Positions 29,642-39,171 of a DNA stretch of 62,226 bases are shown piece after piece. The notes under the pieces were generated by a model. The model saw nothing but the letters and a program-made list of their open reading frames with translations. It searched no databases and was not told the origin of the DNA. Numbering within the stretch: the first letter of the stretch is position 1; each line of letters begins with the position of its first letter. Position numbers and translations under genes: made by a program. This DNA is from Bacillus sp. RO2 (lineage in GTDB: Bacteria; Bacillota; Bacilli; Bacillales; Bacillaceae_I), in assembly GCF_012911845.1 (NCBI RefSeq), contig NZ_JAAXCU010000052.1:1-62226 (forward strand), in the 5' to 3' direction.

Positions 29642-30415
29642 TTATATACCACCAAATCTTCTCCCGCGCATTTGAAAACTATTAATTGCCTCATATAAAT
29701 CATTTTCTTCAAAGTCAGGCCATAGTACATCTGTAAAATAAAATTCTGCATACGCCAATTGCCACAGCATAAAATTGCTTAATCGTATTTCACCACTTGT
29801 ACGAATTAAAAGATCTGGATCCGGTAATAAATTGCTGAAAAGATATTCTGAGAACATCTCTTCTGTTAATTGATCGGTTGTAAGTGCGTTATCATTGATA
29901 TCTGCCGCTACATCCTTTACAGCACGGAGGATTTCATCGCGTCCCCCATAATTTAAAGCAAAGTTAAGAATAAGTCCAGTGTTATCCTTCGTTTTCTCCA
30001 TTGCATTGTTAACAGCTCTAAGGGTATGTTCGGGTAGATCAGACTTATTCCCCATAAGTCGTACTTGTACATTCTCTTCCATTAATTCTGGCAGGAATGT
30101 ACCGAGGAACTCTTCTGGCAATTTCATTAGAAAATCGACTTCGAGTTTTGGTCGTTTCCAATTTTCAGTTGAGAAAGCATACATAGTCAGAACTTTTACC
30201 CCCAGGCTATTGGCAGCCTTGGTGATTTTTCTTACGGTTTTCATTCCTTCGTGATGTCCCGCTATTCTCGGCATTGCACGTTTTTTGGCCCATCTTCCAT
30301 TGCCGTCCATGATAATGGCGATATGCTCTGGGATGGGATGGTTCATTATTTCTTCTTTTAAGCTAAGCGATTTAGAGGTTTCTTTGCCTCTCCACTCTTG
30401 TATTTTCTTCAGCAT
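29642..30415 (-). CDS. uppS: Undecaprenyl diphosphate synthase
   Basis: A cis-prenyltransferase making the C55 lipid carrier for wall synthesis. It has 257 residues. The catalytic aspartate is D37 in IAIIMDGNGRWAKKR, and the C-terminal signature is LLIRTSGEIRLSNFMLWQLAYAEFYF. ATG 30415 follows GGAGGA. It comes after the frr terminator and so probably has its own promoter, which I could not place with confidence. It heads the uppS-cdsA-dxr-rseP transcript. Confidence 0.96.
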   Translation of the reverse strand: MLKKIQEWRGKETSKSLSLKEEIMNHPIPEHIAIIMDGNGRWAKKRAMPRIAGHHEGMKTVRKITKAANSLGVKVLTMYAFSTENWKRPKLEVDFLMKLPEEFLGTFLPELMEENVQVRLMGNKSDLPEHTLRAVNNAMEKTKDNTGLILNFALNYGGRDEILRAVKDVAADINDNALTTDQLTEEMFSEYLFSNLLPDPDLLIRTSGEIRLSNFMLWQLAYAEFYFTDVLWPDFEENDLYEAINSFQMRGRRFGGI

Positions 30416-30483
30416 AAAAATCCTCCATTAAAAATAAACAGACGTACCTATAGGGTCTATCCATTTATAGTAACAGTATTAAC

Positions 30484-30512
30484 AAAAAAACCCCCTGTAA
30501 ACATTAGAGGGT
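30484..30512 (-). terminator. Intrinsic terminator after frr
   Basis: ACCCTC / GGGGGT (one wobble) with an 11-nt loop, followed by TTTTTTG on the minus strand, about 30 nt after the frr stop. Confidence 0.8.
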
Positions 30513-30544
30513 CTTTCCATCTTTCTATTTTACATGTAAATCGC

Positions 30545-31102
30545 TTATACTTCCATGATTTCTTTTTCTTTTTCTTTTGTAACGGAATCAACTTTGGCGA
30601 TGAACGCGTCAGTCTGCTTTTGGATGTCATCCGTATAGCCGCGTAACTCGTCTTCCGTGATTTCTCCGTTCTTTTCTAGTTTCTTCAAATCATCATTTCC
30701 ATCACGGCGAATATTGCGGATACCTACTTTCGCTTCTTCGGAAATTTTCTTGATTTGTTTTACTAGATCTTTACGGCGCTCTTCTGTCAATGCAGGAATA
30801 GAGATACGAATTACTGTACCATCATTGGAAGGGTTTAATCCAAGGTCTGCTTTGATGATTGCTTTTTCGATATCACCTAATGATGTTTTATCGTAAGGTT
30901 GTACCACAAGCAGTCTTGCTTCAGGTACATTTAAAGAAGCCAATTGGTTTACCGGAGTCGGTGCACCATAGTAGTCAACTGTCACTTTATCAAGTAAAGC
31001 TGCACTTGCGCGACCTGCACGGATTGTTGCCAATTCTCTAGAGTAAGCTTGTACCGCTTTTTCCATTCTGTCTTTTGTTTGAGTAATAACTTGATTTGCC
31101 AT
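30545..31102 (-). CDS. frr: Ribosome recycling factor
   Basis: Splits post-termination ribosomes with EF-G. 185 residues, the family length, with [33 protein letters not shown] and [12 protein letters not shown]; the first and last thirds form the three-helix bundle. It begins 2 nt after pyrH, so the two are coupled, and a terminator follows. Confidence 0.97.
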   Translation of the reverse strand: MANQVITQTKDRMEKAVQAYSRELATIRAGRASAALLDKVTVDYYGAPTPVNQLASLNVPEARLLVVQPYDKTSLGDIEKAIIKADLGLNPSNDGTVIRISIPALTEERRKDLVKQIKKISEEAKVGIRNIRRDGNDDLKKLEKNGEITEDELRGYTDDIQKQTDAFIAKVDSVTKEKEKEIMEV

Positions 31103-31104
31103 AA

Positions 31105-31827
31105 TTATTTCCCCCTCACAATCGTTCCGATATTTTCACCTAATACTACTCGCTTAATGTTGCCTTCTTCCATGATGGAGAAAACGATAATAGGGATATC
31201 ATTGTCCATACATAATGAAGACGCAGTAGAGTCCATAACAGCTAGTCCTTCACGTAATACGTCTAGGTAAGATAATGTATCATACTTTGTTGCAGTCGCG
31301 TCGATAGTAGGATCTGCACTGTACACTCCATCCACATTGTTCTTCGCCATCAAGATGACATCTGCTTCGATTTCTGCTGCACGCAAGGCTGCAGTTGTAT
31401 CTGTGGAGAAGTATGGGTTTCCTGTTCCTGCTGCGAAAATGACTACACGTTTTTTCTCTAAGTGACGAATTGCTTTTCTTCTAATGTAAGGTTCAGCAAC
31501 TTGACGCATTTCAATAGATGTTTGAACTCGTGTTTGCACACCGGAGTTCTCTAAACTATCTTGAAGTGCTAAGGAGTTCATAACAGTTGCAAGCATGCCC
31601 ATGTAATCTGCTGATGCACGGTCCATCCCCATTTCGCTGCCGACTTTTCCTCTCCAGATGTTACCGCCGCCTACGACAACCGCTACTTCTACACCTAGTT
31701 CGGTTAGTTCTTTTACTTGTTGAGATACAGATTTGATGACAGTAGGGTTGATACCGAAGCCTTGTTCACCTGCAAGGGCTTCTCCGCTTAGTTTTAGTAC
31801 GATACGTTGATATTTAGCTTGAGCCAT
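31105..31827 (-). CDS. pyrH: UMP kinase
   Basis: Phosphorylates UMP to UDP; hexameric amino-acid-kinase-fold enzyme, in Bacillus activated by GTP. From ATG 31827 it has 240 residues, as in B. subtilis: [52 protein letters not shown] is 6-7 nt upstream; an in-frame ATG 4 codons earlier is within the leader. The usual rpsB-tsf-pyrH-frr order holds, but a family-A repeat and the tsf terminator separate it from tsf. Confidence 0.97.
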   Translation of the reverse strand: MAQAKYQRIVLKLSGEALAGEQGFGINPTVIKSVSQQVKELTELGVEVAVVVGGGNIWRGKVGSEMGMDRASADYMGMLATVMNSLALQDSLENSGVQTRVQTSIEMRQVAEPYIRRKAIRHLEKKRVVIFAAGTGNPYFSTDTTAALRAAEIEADVILMAKNNVDGVYSADPTIDATATKYDTLSYLDVLREGLAVMDSTASSLCMDNDIPIIVFSIMEEGNIKRVVLGENIGTIVRGK

Positions 31828-31875
31828 AGTAACCTCCATTAATAAAAGGGTTTAATTCGGAATCTGTTAAACGCC

Positions 31876-32003
31876 GCTGTTGATTTACGCAAATGGCCTC
31901 GCTTTCCTAGGGGCGCTGCTGGAGCCTCCTCGGCAAGCCTGCGGGGTCTCCACCTAGCGCTATCTCCCTTAGGAGTCTTCGCCTTTTGCTCCAATCAACA
32001 GCT
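31876..32003 (+). repeat. Family-A palindromic repeat between tsf and pyrH
   Basis: 128 bp from GCTGTTGATTTACGC to CAATCAACAGCT, the standard family-A structure without inset or flanking CACTGAAAAA ends. It lies between the tsf terminator and the pyrH leader. Confidence 0.88.
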
Positions 32004-32061
32004 AGGATATTTAAAGAACTAATACTTAAACTTTAACAGAATCATTTTAAAATATTTTCCT

Positions 32062-32090
32062 AAAAAGAGGAACACATAAGTGTTCCCCTT
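32062..32090 (-). terminator. Intrinsic terminator after tsf
   Basis: AAGGGGAACAC / GTGTTCCTCTT with a TTAT loop and TTTTTAGG tail on the minus strand, about 18 nt after the tsf stop. Confidence 0.87.
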
Positions 32091-32108
32091 TTATATATGT
32101 TGTTCCTC

Positions 32109-32990
32109 TTATTTTTTAACTTGGCTCATTACTTCTTCAGCAAAGTTGTCTTGGCGTTTTTCGATTCCTTCTCCAACTTCGTAACGGATGAAGGATTTTA
32201 CAGTAGCGCCTTTGCTTTCTACGAATTGACGTACTTTCATGTCAGGGTTCTTAACGAAAGTTTGGTCAAGTAGGCAGATATCTTCGAAGTACTTACCAAG
32301 ACGGCCTTCTACCATTTTAGCTACGATGTTCTCTGGCTTACCTTCGTTTAGAGCTTGTTCAGTTAATACTTTGCGCTCGCGGTCTGCTTCTTCTTGAGAA
32401 ACTTCGTCACGAGAGATGTATTTAGGGTTGATAGCAGCGATGTGCATAGCAACGTCTTTTGCAGTAGCTTCATCAGTAGTACCTTCAAGAAGAGTCAATA
32501 CTCCGATACGTCCGCCCATGTGCAAGTATGCACCGAATGCGTCAGCGTCTGTTTTTGTAACGATAGTGTAGCGACGAAGAGTTAATTTCTCACCGATTTT
32601 AGCAATTGCAGAGTTGATGTGTTCAGAAACTGCAACACCGTTGTCCATTTTAGCTTCAAGAGCAGCTTCTACAGACTCAGGCTTGTGGGAGATAAGGAAT
32701 TCACCTAGTTCGTTTACAAGTGTTTTGAAGCCTTCGTTTTTCGCAACGAAGTCTGTCTCGGAGTTTACTTCAAGAATTACCGCTTCGTTTCCTTTCGTTA
32801 CGATAGCAGTTAGACCTTCAGCAGCGATACGGTCTGTTTTCTTAGCAGCTTTAGCAATACCTTTTTCACGCAAGAAATCGATTGCTTTTTCCATGTCTCC
32901 GTTTGTTTCCGTTAACGCTTTTTTGCAATCCATCATGCCAGCGCCAGTTTTTTCACGTAATTCTTTTACCATTTGAGCAGTAACAGCCAT
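32109..32990 (-). CDS. tsf: Elongation factor Ts
   Basis: Guanine nucleotide exchange factor for EF-Tu. 293 residues, with [28 protein letters not shown] at the N-terminus (UBA-like domain) and the core motif [16 protein letters not shown] 32990 follows AGGAGG. It is separated from rpsB by a terminator-like hairpin at 33047-33083, which may set the S2:EF-Ts ratio. Confidence 0.97.
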   Translation of the reverse strand: MAVTAQMVKELREKTGAGMMDCKKALTETNGDMEKAIDFLREKGIAKAAKKTDRIAAEGLTAIVTKGNEAVILEVNSETDFVAKNEGFKTLVNELGEFLISHKPESVEAALEAKMDNGVAVSEHINSAIAKIGEKLTLRRYTIVTKTDADAFGAYLHMGGRIGVLTLLEGTTDEATAKDVAMHIAAINPKYISRDEVSQEEADRERKVLTEQALNEGKPENIVAKMVEGRLGKYFEDICLLDQTFVKNPDMKVRQFVESKGATVKSFIRYEVGEGIEKRQDNFAEEVMSQVKK

Positions 32991-33046
32991 TGTTCATTTC
33001 CTCCTTAGGATATGTAAGTATTTTTTATTACGAATGTCATATTTTC

Positions 33047-33083
33047 CAAAAAAAAGTGATAAAAGGCTTTCCCCTCTTATCAC
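33047..33083 (-). terminator. Terminator between rpsB and tsf
   Basis: GTGATAA / TTATCAC on the minus strand with a 14-nt loop, followed by eight T, about 16 nt after the rpsB stop. Partial read-through would supply tsf. Confidence 0.78.
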
Positions 33084-33099
33084 CTTTTCTTCAATCAAA

Positions 33100-33819
<720 letters not shown>

Positions 33820-33922
33820 CTAATGGTTTTTTTTCCTCCGTCAACGTCATCTCCAAGCAAAACTGACGAATCAGCACCAATGCTCAGATCGGCAAACGTG
33901 TGAATTTATAACACCGAAAATA

Positions 33923-33951
33923 AATATATCATAATCATTTTTGACAATCAA
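33923..33951 (-). promoter_or_regulatory. Sigma-A promoter of rpsB
   Basis: TTGATT (33946-33951), 17 nt, TATATT (33923-33928) on the minus strand, 116 nt before rpsB and overlapping the intergenic space after swrB. The leader contains AGCA-TTGG-TGCT and other short stems that could hold an S2-responsive element; that is speculative. Confidence 0.68.
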
Positions 33952-33965
33952 GTTTTAAATAGGTT

Positions 33966-34442
33966 TCATTGTCGAAATTTCAACAACAATTCTATTTCTG
34001 TTTTCCCTTTATTAAGTTTTTTGGCAATTTCAGATGAAGAAAGCCCTTTTTCGCTTAAATGCTTTACCTGATCTTTGTAGTTCCATTCCTCAAATGGTCT
34101 CTCTGCATTTAAAGTTTCTATGTCATCTTCTCTGACGTTCTCTTGTGTTAATAAGTCCTTCAGATCTGCCTCTGTAATCTCATCTTCCCTAGTATCAAAG
34201 TTTTCTTGTTTGTCTAATTGGGGTTTTTCAGGATTGCTTTTAGACAGTTTTTGCAGAAAGGAGTTGTTTTCTTCTTTTAATTCCAATACGTAGCTCGTGA
34301 TGGTATCTTCTGCTTCTTGTAACAAGGTACGGTATTCTTGTTCAAGTTGTTGAACTTTGGAGATTTTGATAAAAAGTAAAATAATAAAAAAAATCGCAAG
34401 AAGTATAAGTGCGAAATTTACAATAGTAAAAATTATTAACAT
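33966..34442 (-). CDS. swrB: Swarming/flagellar assembly protein SwrB
   Basis: 158 residues with one N-terminal membrane anchor (about 3-27, FTIVNFALILLAIFFIILLF), a coiled-coil stretch, and a C-terminal helix-turn-helix-like end (HLSEKGLSSSEIAKKLNKGKTEIELLLKFRQ). The B. subtilis orthologue (ylxL) promotes basal-body maturation and export activation and raises sigma-D activity. Last gene of fla/che; a hairpin (GCCTGTTG / CAGCAGGC) lies in the 64-nt gap after sigD. Confidence 0.88.
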   Translation of the reverse strand: MLIIFTIVNFALILLAIFFIILLFIKISKVQQLEQEYRTLLQEAEDTITSYVLELKEENNSFLQKLSKSNPEKPQLDKQENFDTREDEITEADLKDLLTQENVREDDIETLNAERPFEEWNYKDQVKHLSEKGLSSSEIAKKLNKGKTEIELLLKFRQ

Positions 34443-34506
34443 GTCTTCACAACCCTTTTATCATTTGCCTGCTGCCCTGATTGGACAACAGGCGACCAAA
34501 AAAATG

Positions 34507-35271
34507 TTACAGTATAGGATTTAATTGTTTTCTTAATTTAAAGATAGCCTTGGAGTGTATTTGGGATATCCGGGATGTTGTAAGTCCCAACACTTGTCCA
34601 ATCTCTGTTAAAGTTAGTTCTTCTTTGTAGAATAAACTAATCACTATTTGTTCGTTTTCCGTTAGATTCTCAATCTGTTCACCTAGTAGATGGACTAGTT
34701 CTGATTTGATTAATTCTTCTTCTGGAGATATAACCTTTTCATCTTTAAGAACATATGCTCCATGGGATTGGTCATCATTTTCCTTTGGCATCTCATCCAT
34801 CGACAGTATGTTTGAATAAAAGACTTCATGCATAACGGTGGAGACTTCTTCTTCCGGCATGCCCAGGTGTGTTGCAACTTCCTCCAAGGTAGCATTTCTC
34901 ATCAGTTTCTGTTCTAGTTTTTCTAGAGTAGACTCAATTCTTTTTGCTTTCTCTCTTACACTTCTTGGGAGCCAGTCCTCTTTTCGTAAACCGTCTATAA
35001 TTGATCCTCTGATTCTAAAAGAAGCATACGTATCAAATTTCAAATCGCGAGACGGGTCAAATTTTTCAATGGCATCAAATAAACCTACAAATGCCAAGCT
35101 TTTCAATTCTTCCCTTTTCACACTTTTAGGCAGTCCTGTTGAGATCCGCTGAACATGATAATGTACAAGAGGCATATATTTTTTTACTAAATAGTCCCCT
35201 GCGTCAGGATCTTTTTTTGTTTTCCAAAGATCCCAATAGAGGGAATCTTTGTTTGAAGTTGAAGTAGACAT
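34507..35271 (-). CDS. sigD: RNA polymerase sigma factor SigD
   Basis: Flagellar/motility/autolysin sigma factor of the FliA group. 254 residues, region 2 (LKSLAFVGLFDAIEKFDPSRDLKFDTYASFRIRGSIIDGLRKEDW), region 3 and region 4 (LTENEQIVISLFYKEELTLTEIGQVLGLTTSRISQIHSKAI). TAGGAGGAAAG precedes the ATG. It sits near the 3' end of the 27.6-kb operon, where in B. subtilis distance from the promoter affects SigD level and cell fate. Confidence 0.97.
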   Translation of the reverse strand: MSTSTSNKDSLYWDLWKTKKDPDAGDYLVKKYMPLVHYHVQRISTGLPKSVKREELKSLAFVGLFDAIEKFDPSRDLKFDTYASFRIRGSIIDGLRKEDWLPRSVREKAKRIESTLEKLEQKLMRNATLEEVATHLGMPEEEVSTVMHEVFYSNILSMDEMPKENDDQSHGAYVLKDEKVISPEEELIKSELVHLLGEQIENLTENEQIVISLFYKEELTLTEIGQVLGLTTSRISQIHSKAIFKLRKQLNPIL

Positions 35272-35308
35272 GGCTTTCCTCCTAATATACTCCTAAGACC
35301 GAAAGCGG

Positions 35309-35806
35309 TTAAATGTAACATACTCCTTTATTAACGGTTTTTATCATTAACTTCCCGTTTTCAGGATTAAATTCAATGGTTCTTCCATTGTTTCCTCCAC
35401 AGTCCTCACTAATCAATGGAATATGTAAGGCGGCTAGCTTCTCCTTTACCGCTTCTACATTTCTCGGTCCAATTCTCATCATGTCAGCGCTCGCACTGCT
35501 AAACTGGAACATCTGAGCTCCGCCTGCAATCTTGGCTTTCATGCTGTAGGACTTGATACCTTTGAGAAGAAGAGTTTCAACTAGATGCAAGATCCCTGTA
35601 TCTGCATATTTATCTGCATTGATAGGTGTCTGTCTTGTCAGATTTGAATCGGGAAGCATGATATGGACCATTCCGGCAATCTTTGTGGTGGTGTCATATA
35701 TCACAACTCCTACACATGACCCAAGGCCGGCAGTTCGAATTAGTTGAGGAGCTTTCACTATTCCCATTTCTGCAATACCAACTTTGATGACTGCTTCTAC
35801 ACTCAT
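35309..35806 (-). CDS. cheD: Chemoreceptor glutamine deamidase CheD
   Basis: About 165 residues with GLGSCVGVVIYD carrying the catalytic cysteine, GMVHIMLPDS carrying the histidine, and the C-terminal GGNNGRTIEFNPENGKL. It deamidates receptor glutamines and forms the CheC-CheD adaptation circuit. The start overlaps the cheC stop region (TAATGATG); the second ATG, 35806, is preferred for spacing to AAGGA. It precedes sigD. Confidence 0.94.
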   Translation of the reverse strand: MSVEAVIKVGIAEMGIVKAPQLIRTAGLGSCVGVVIYDTTTKIAGMVHIMLPDSNLTRQTPINADKYADTGILHLVETLLLKGIKSYSMKAKIAGGAQMFQFSSASADMMRIGPRNVEAVKEKLAALHIPLISEDCGGNNGRTIEFNPENGKLMIKTVNKGVCYI

Positions 35807-35808
35807 CA

Positions 35809-36426
35809 TTATCCTTCACCCAACGCTGCCACTATTTTTTCAAATGAATCCGGATAAGGAATGAGGAAAAAATGGCCTTTCGTCTTATCGACTTGGCTAT
35901 CTGTTGTTTCCGTCAATTCTGTATCAATAAAAATGGAATGGTCACTGACTTGGGAGATTTCCAAAAGTCCAGTTACGACAATTGCTCCAACCATATCAAT
36001 GGTGACTTCTGGGACAGAAGGTGTAACACTAAGCCCGATGCACTCAGATAACGCAGTCAAATAATGTGCAGATACTATATTTCCCAACTCTTGCAAAGCG
36101 GAAAGGCCGAGTTCATGTGAAGAAAGTTCATCAACACTTATCTGTTTCTCAGGTATCAGTTGGTTTATCAGTTTTGTCGCATCTTCCAAAGATAAAACAA
36201 AGAACAAGCTTCCAGATAATTCGCCCTCCATCCTTAAAAAGACTGCAGCTACAGGTCTGTCTGATCCACCCATCAATTCCATCATCTCATTAAAAGAAAC
36301 AATTTTTGCTAAGGGGACATTCATATTTATCTCTTTATTAAGCAGTTGGGATAATGCGGTTGCTGCATTGCCTGCACCTATATTTCCTAACTCTTTTAAA
36401 AGATCTAATTCGTTAAATTTATTCAT
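35809..36426 (-). CDS. cheC: CheY-P phosphatase CheC
   Basis: 205 residues with two phosphatase motifs, DLLKELGNIGAGNAATALSQLL near the N-terminus and SALQELGNIVSAHYLTALSE at about 110-130, each with the E..N pair. It dephosphorylates CheY-P weakly, enhanced by CheD binding. It is 10 nt after cheW and overlaps cheD. Confidence 0.95.
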   Translation of the reverse strand: MNKFNELDLLKELGNIGAGNAATALSQLLNKEINMNVPLAKIVSFNEMMELMGGSDRPVAAVFLRMEGELSGSLFFVLSLEDATKLINQLIPEKQISVDELSSHELGLSALQELGNIVSAHYLTALSECIGLSVTPSVPEVTIDMVGAIVVTGLLEISQVSDHSIFIDTELTETTDSQVDKTKGHFFLIPYPDSFEKIVAALGEG

Positions 36427-36436
36427 CTATACGGCC

Positions 36437-36886
36437 TCAAACTTTGAGTTGATCTAGTTGCAGTATTTCATTTAGATCTAGACATACGAATAGTCTTTTG
36501 TCGATTTTCACTACACCTTGAACGTATTTATTTTCTACAGAGCCTACCACTTCGGGTGCAGGTTCGATTGCCTCCTCTGTGATATCCACTACGTCATTGG
36601 CAGCATCTACAATAAATCCTACTTCATGCTCATCTACTACGGTGATGATGATGCGAGAAGCATCTGTTTCCAGTTTTTCCTCAAGGTTGAATCTTGTGCG
36701 CAAGTCCACTATTGGAGTGATGACGCCCCTTAGGTTAATGACTCCTTTTATATGGGGAGGGACGTTGGGAACACGTGTGATTGGCAAAAGTTTTTCAATG
36801 GAACGTACTTGTTGGACTGGTATTGCGTATTCTTCTTTTTGGAGTTCGAATACGATTAGCTTTAATTTCTTTTCGGTTGCCTCCAT
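36437..36886 (-). CDS. cheW: Chemotaxis coupling protein CheW
   Basis: 149 residues, tandem SH3-like folds that couple CheA to receptors: EEYAIPVQQVRSIEKLLPITRVPNVPPHIKGVINLRGVITPIVDLRTRF is typical. It is separated from cheA by a 240-bp gap filled by a family-A repeat; a ribosome binding site (AGGAGG) is intact just upstream of its start. Confidence 0.96.
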   Translation of the reverse strand: MEATEKKLKLIVFELQKEEYAIPVQQVRSIEKLLPITRVPNVPPHIKGVINLRGVITPIVDLRTRFNLEEKLETDASRIIITVVDEHEVGFIVDAANDVVDITEEAIEPAPEVVGSVENKYVQGVVKIDKRLFVCLDLNEILQLDQLKV

Positions 36887-36932
36887 CAGTGTTGCCTCCT
36901 GTTCATTTTATTAAATGGTATCGTTTAATACC

Positions 36933-37119
36933 GCTGTTGATTTCCGAAAATGGCTTCGCTTTCCGCGGGGCGACCTTGAGACTCCTCACAACGCTTCAGG
37001 GGTCTCAACATTGCCGCTTCTCTCCCGCAGGACAAGGAAGGCTTCGACAGCGATTCTTCGCACGAAGAAAATGCGTAGCATTTTCGAGGAGTCTTCGCCA
37101 TTTGCTCCAATCAACAGCT
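36933..37119 (+). repeat. Family-A repeat with inset, inside the fla/che operon (cheA-cheW gap)
   Basis: 187 bp from GCTGTTGATTTCCG to CAATCAACAGCT. The 58-bp inset is at 37033-37090. The element starts 7 nt after the cheA stop and ends 33 nt before the cheW ribosome binding site region, so it is transcribed within fla/che mRNA and would form a long stable hairpin. No T run follows, so it is not a classic terminator. Confidence 0.9.
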
Positions 37120-37126
37120 AGGGTTT

Positions 37127-39160
37127 TTATTTAATTAAGGCGTTACAGTCTACGATTAGGGCTACTTGGCCGTCGCCAAGGATGGTTGCTCCGCTGATTG
37201 CGAAGGTTGAGTTTAGGTATTGTCCTAGACCCTTCAGTACAACTTCTTGTTGTCCGATGAAGGAATCAACCACTAGCGCGGCTATTTTTTCGCCTTTTTT
37301 CACTAAAACAAGTGAATAAAAATCTGGACGTTCTACTTGCTCTTTTGGCACTTGGAAGACTTTTTCTAAGTAGACGACAGGTACGATTTTCCCTCTGAAG
37401 TCAATGACTTCCTGATTATGTGCTGTTAGGATCTCATCCTTTTTAATGATGGCAGTCTCTATAATAGAAGATAAAGGAATTGCATATTTTTCATTCTCTA
37501 TTTCCGTTAATAAAACGGAAATGATGGAGAGCGTTAACGGGAGCTGGATGGAAAATGTTGTGCCTACACCTTCAAGAGAATCAATGGTGATTTTTCCGCC
37601 TAATGACTCTATCGTGTTTTTCACAACATCAAGTCCAACGCCGCGACCTGATATATCAGAAATTACTTCTGCGGTGGAAAAACCAGAAGAAAGGATAAGT
37701 TGATATACTTCTTGTTCGGTTAACCTTTCCCCTTCTTGTTGAGAAATGACCCCTTTACTGATAGCTTTATTAAGAACTTTTTCTTTCGAGATACCGGCAC
37801 CATTGTCCATGATTTCAATAAAAACATGATTTCCGCTATGATATGCTTTGAGCGTTATTTTTCCTTCTTCTGGCTTTCCATTACGGTTTCTAACCTCAGG
37901 TGTCTCAATGCCATGGTCAATTGCGTTGCGTAATAAATGAACAAGTGGATCTCCTATTTCATCCATCACTGTTCTATCAAGTTCTGTTTCCGCTCCAATA
38001 ATATTAATGTCTACCTTTTTCCCAAGGTCTCTCGCCAATTGTCTTACCATTCTAGGGAAACGGTTAAAGACTGTTTCTATTGGAACCATACGCATGTTTA
38101 AGATAATATTTTGTAAATCATTAGAGATTCGGGACATTCTCTCCACTGTTTCAATTAATTCAGGTTCATTCAGATCTTTAGAGATTTGTTCTAATCTACC
38201 TCTGTCTATTACAAGTTCCTCAAACAAATTCATTAATCCGTCTAATCGGTCAATACTGACTCGAATTGTTTTATTGGATCCTGGTGTTGCCTTGACTGGT
38301 GTCGGCTTGTCTTCCTTTTTTTCCAATACAGCTGTTGTTGCAGCCACTTCTACTTGTGCTGTTGTCACTTCTTCCACTGCAACTTCTACTGAGCTTGCAG
38401 AGTCGAACGCGGCAAGAAGTTGCGTATCTAGCTTATTAACCGTTACCTTTTCAAGCTCCGATACCTTCATTATCTTTTCTTTTATAGTACTTACTTCTTC
38501 TTTTGTTACCATTGTAATTTGGAAGCTTTCTTCAAATTTCTCTTCCTCTAGAAGATCGACGGAAGGGTAAGATTTGATTACTTCTCCCATACCCTCTACC
38601 ACTTCAAAAACCATAAACACTCTTGCGGCTTTTAATAGACAATCTGGTCTTAAAGTTATCGTTACTTCATATGGGGTGTATCCCTGGTCCTCGGATTGTT
38701 GCAAGATGGTAACTTCATAAGAATCATATGAATGTTCTGAAGTTGTTTGAGCAGCAGACTTTGTTGGCAAGGAGAATGCTTCCCCCTTCTCAATTTTTAC
38801 AAGAAGGGAAACCACTTCACTGACATCTTTTTTACCGTCTCCGCCTTCTGAAATAGAAAGCACCATCTCCTCTAAGTATTCAACGGAACGAAATACGATG
38901 TCTAACAGGTTGGTGGTGACGTTCAATTTTTCATTACGGATAAGATCAAGTACGTTTTCCATTTGATGAGTCAAACTGGCCAGATCCTCATACCCCATTG
39001 TTGCAGACATACCTTTAAGAGTATGAGCAGATCTGAATATCTCGTTAACAATCTCTATGTTTGCTGGGTGTTTCTCCAACTCTAATAGCTGATTATTAAT
39101 AGTTTGCAAATGTTCTTTGCTCTCTTCTAGAAAAATATCTAAATATTGGTTTAAGTCCAT
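37127..39160 (-). CDS. cheA: Chemotaxis histidine kinase CheA
   Basis: 677 residues. P1 Hpt domain with the phosphorylated His46 (RSAHTLKGMSATMG), P2 (about 160-270), P3 dimerisation (KTIRVSIDRLDGLMNLFEELV), P4 ATPase with HLLRNAIDHGIE, MDNGAGI and DISGRGVGLDVVKN, and the P5 CheW-like domain at the C-terminus. ATG 39160 follows GGGGTG. It phosphorylates CheY and CheB. A repeat follows immediately downstream. Confidence 0.97.
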   Translation of the reverse strand: MDLNQYLDIFLEESKEHLQTINNQLLELEKHPANIEIVNEIFRSAHTLKGMSATMGYEDLASLTHQMENVLDLIRNEKLNVTTNLLDIVFRSVEYLEEMVLSISEGGDGKKDVSEVVSLLVKIEKGEAFSLPTKSAAQTTSEHSYDSYEVTILQQSEDQGYTPYEVTITLRPDCLLKAARVFMVFEVVEGMGEVIKSYPSVDLLEEEKFEESFQITMVTKEEVSTIKEKIMKVSELEKVTVNKLDTQLLAAFDSASSVEVAVEEVTTAQVEVAATTAVLEKKEDKPTPVKATPGSNKTIRVSIDRLDGLMNLFEELVIDRGRLEQISKDLNEPELIETVERMSRISNDLQNIILNMRMVPIETVFNRFPRMVRQLARDLGKKVDINIIGAETELDRTVMDEIGDPLVHLLRNAIDHGIETPEVRNRNGKPEEGKITLKAYHSGNHVFIEIMDNGAGISKEKVLNKAISKGVISQQEGERLTEQEVYQLILSSGFSTAEVISDISGRGVGLDVVKNTIESLGGKITIDSLEGVGTTFSIQLPLTLSIISVLLTEIENEKYAIPLSSIIETAIIKKDEILTAHNQEVIDFRGKIVPVVYLEKVFQVPKEQVERPDFYSLVLVKKGEKIAALVVDSFIGQQEVVLKGLGQYLNSTFAISGATILGDGQVALIVDCNALIK

Positions 39161-39171
39161 TCATTGCACCC

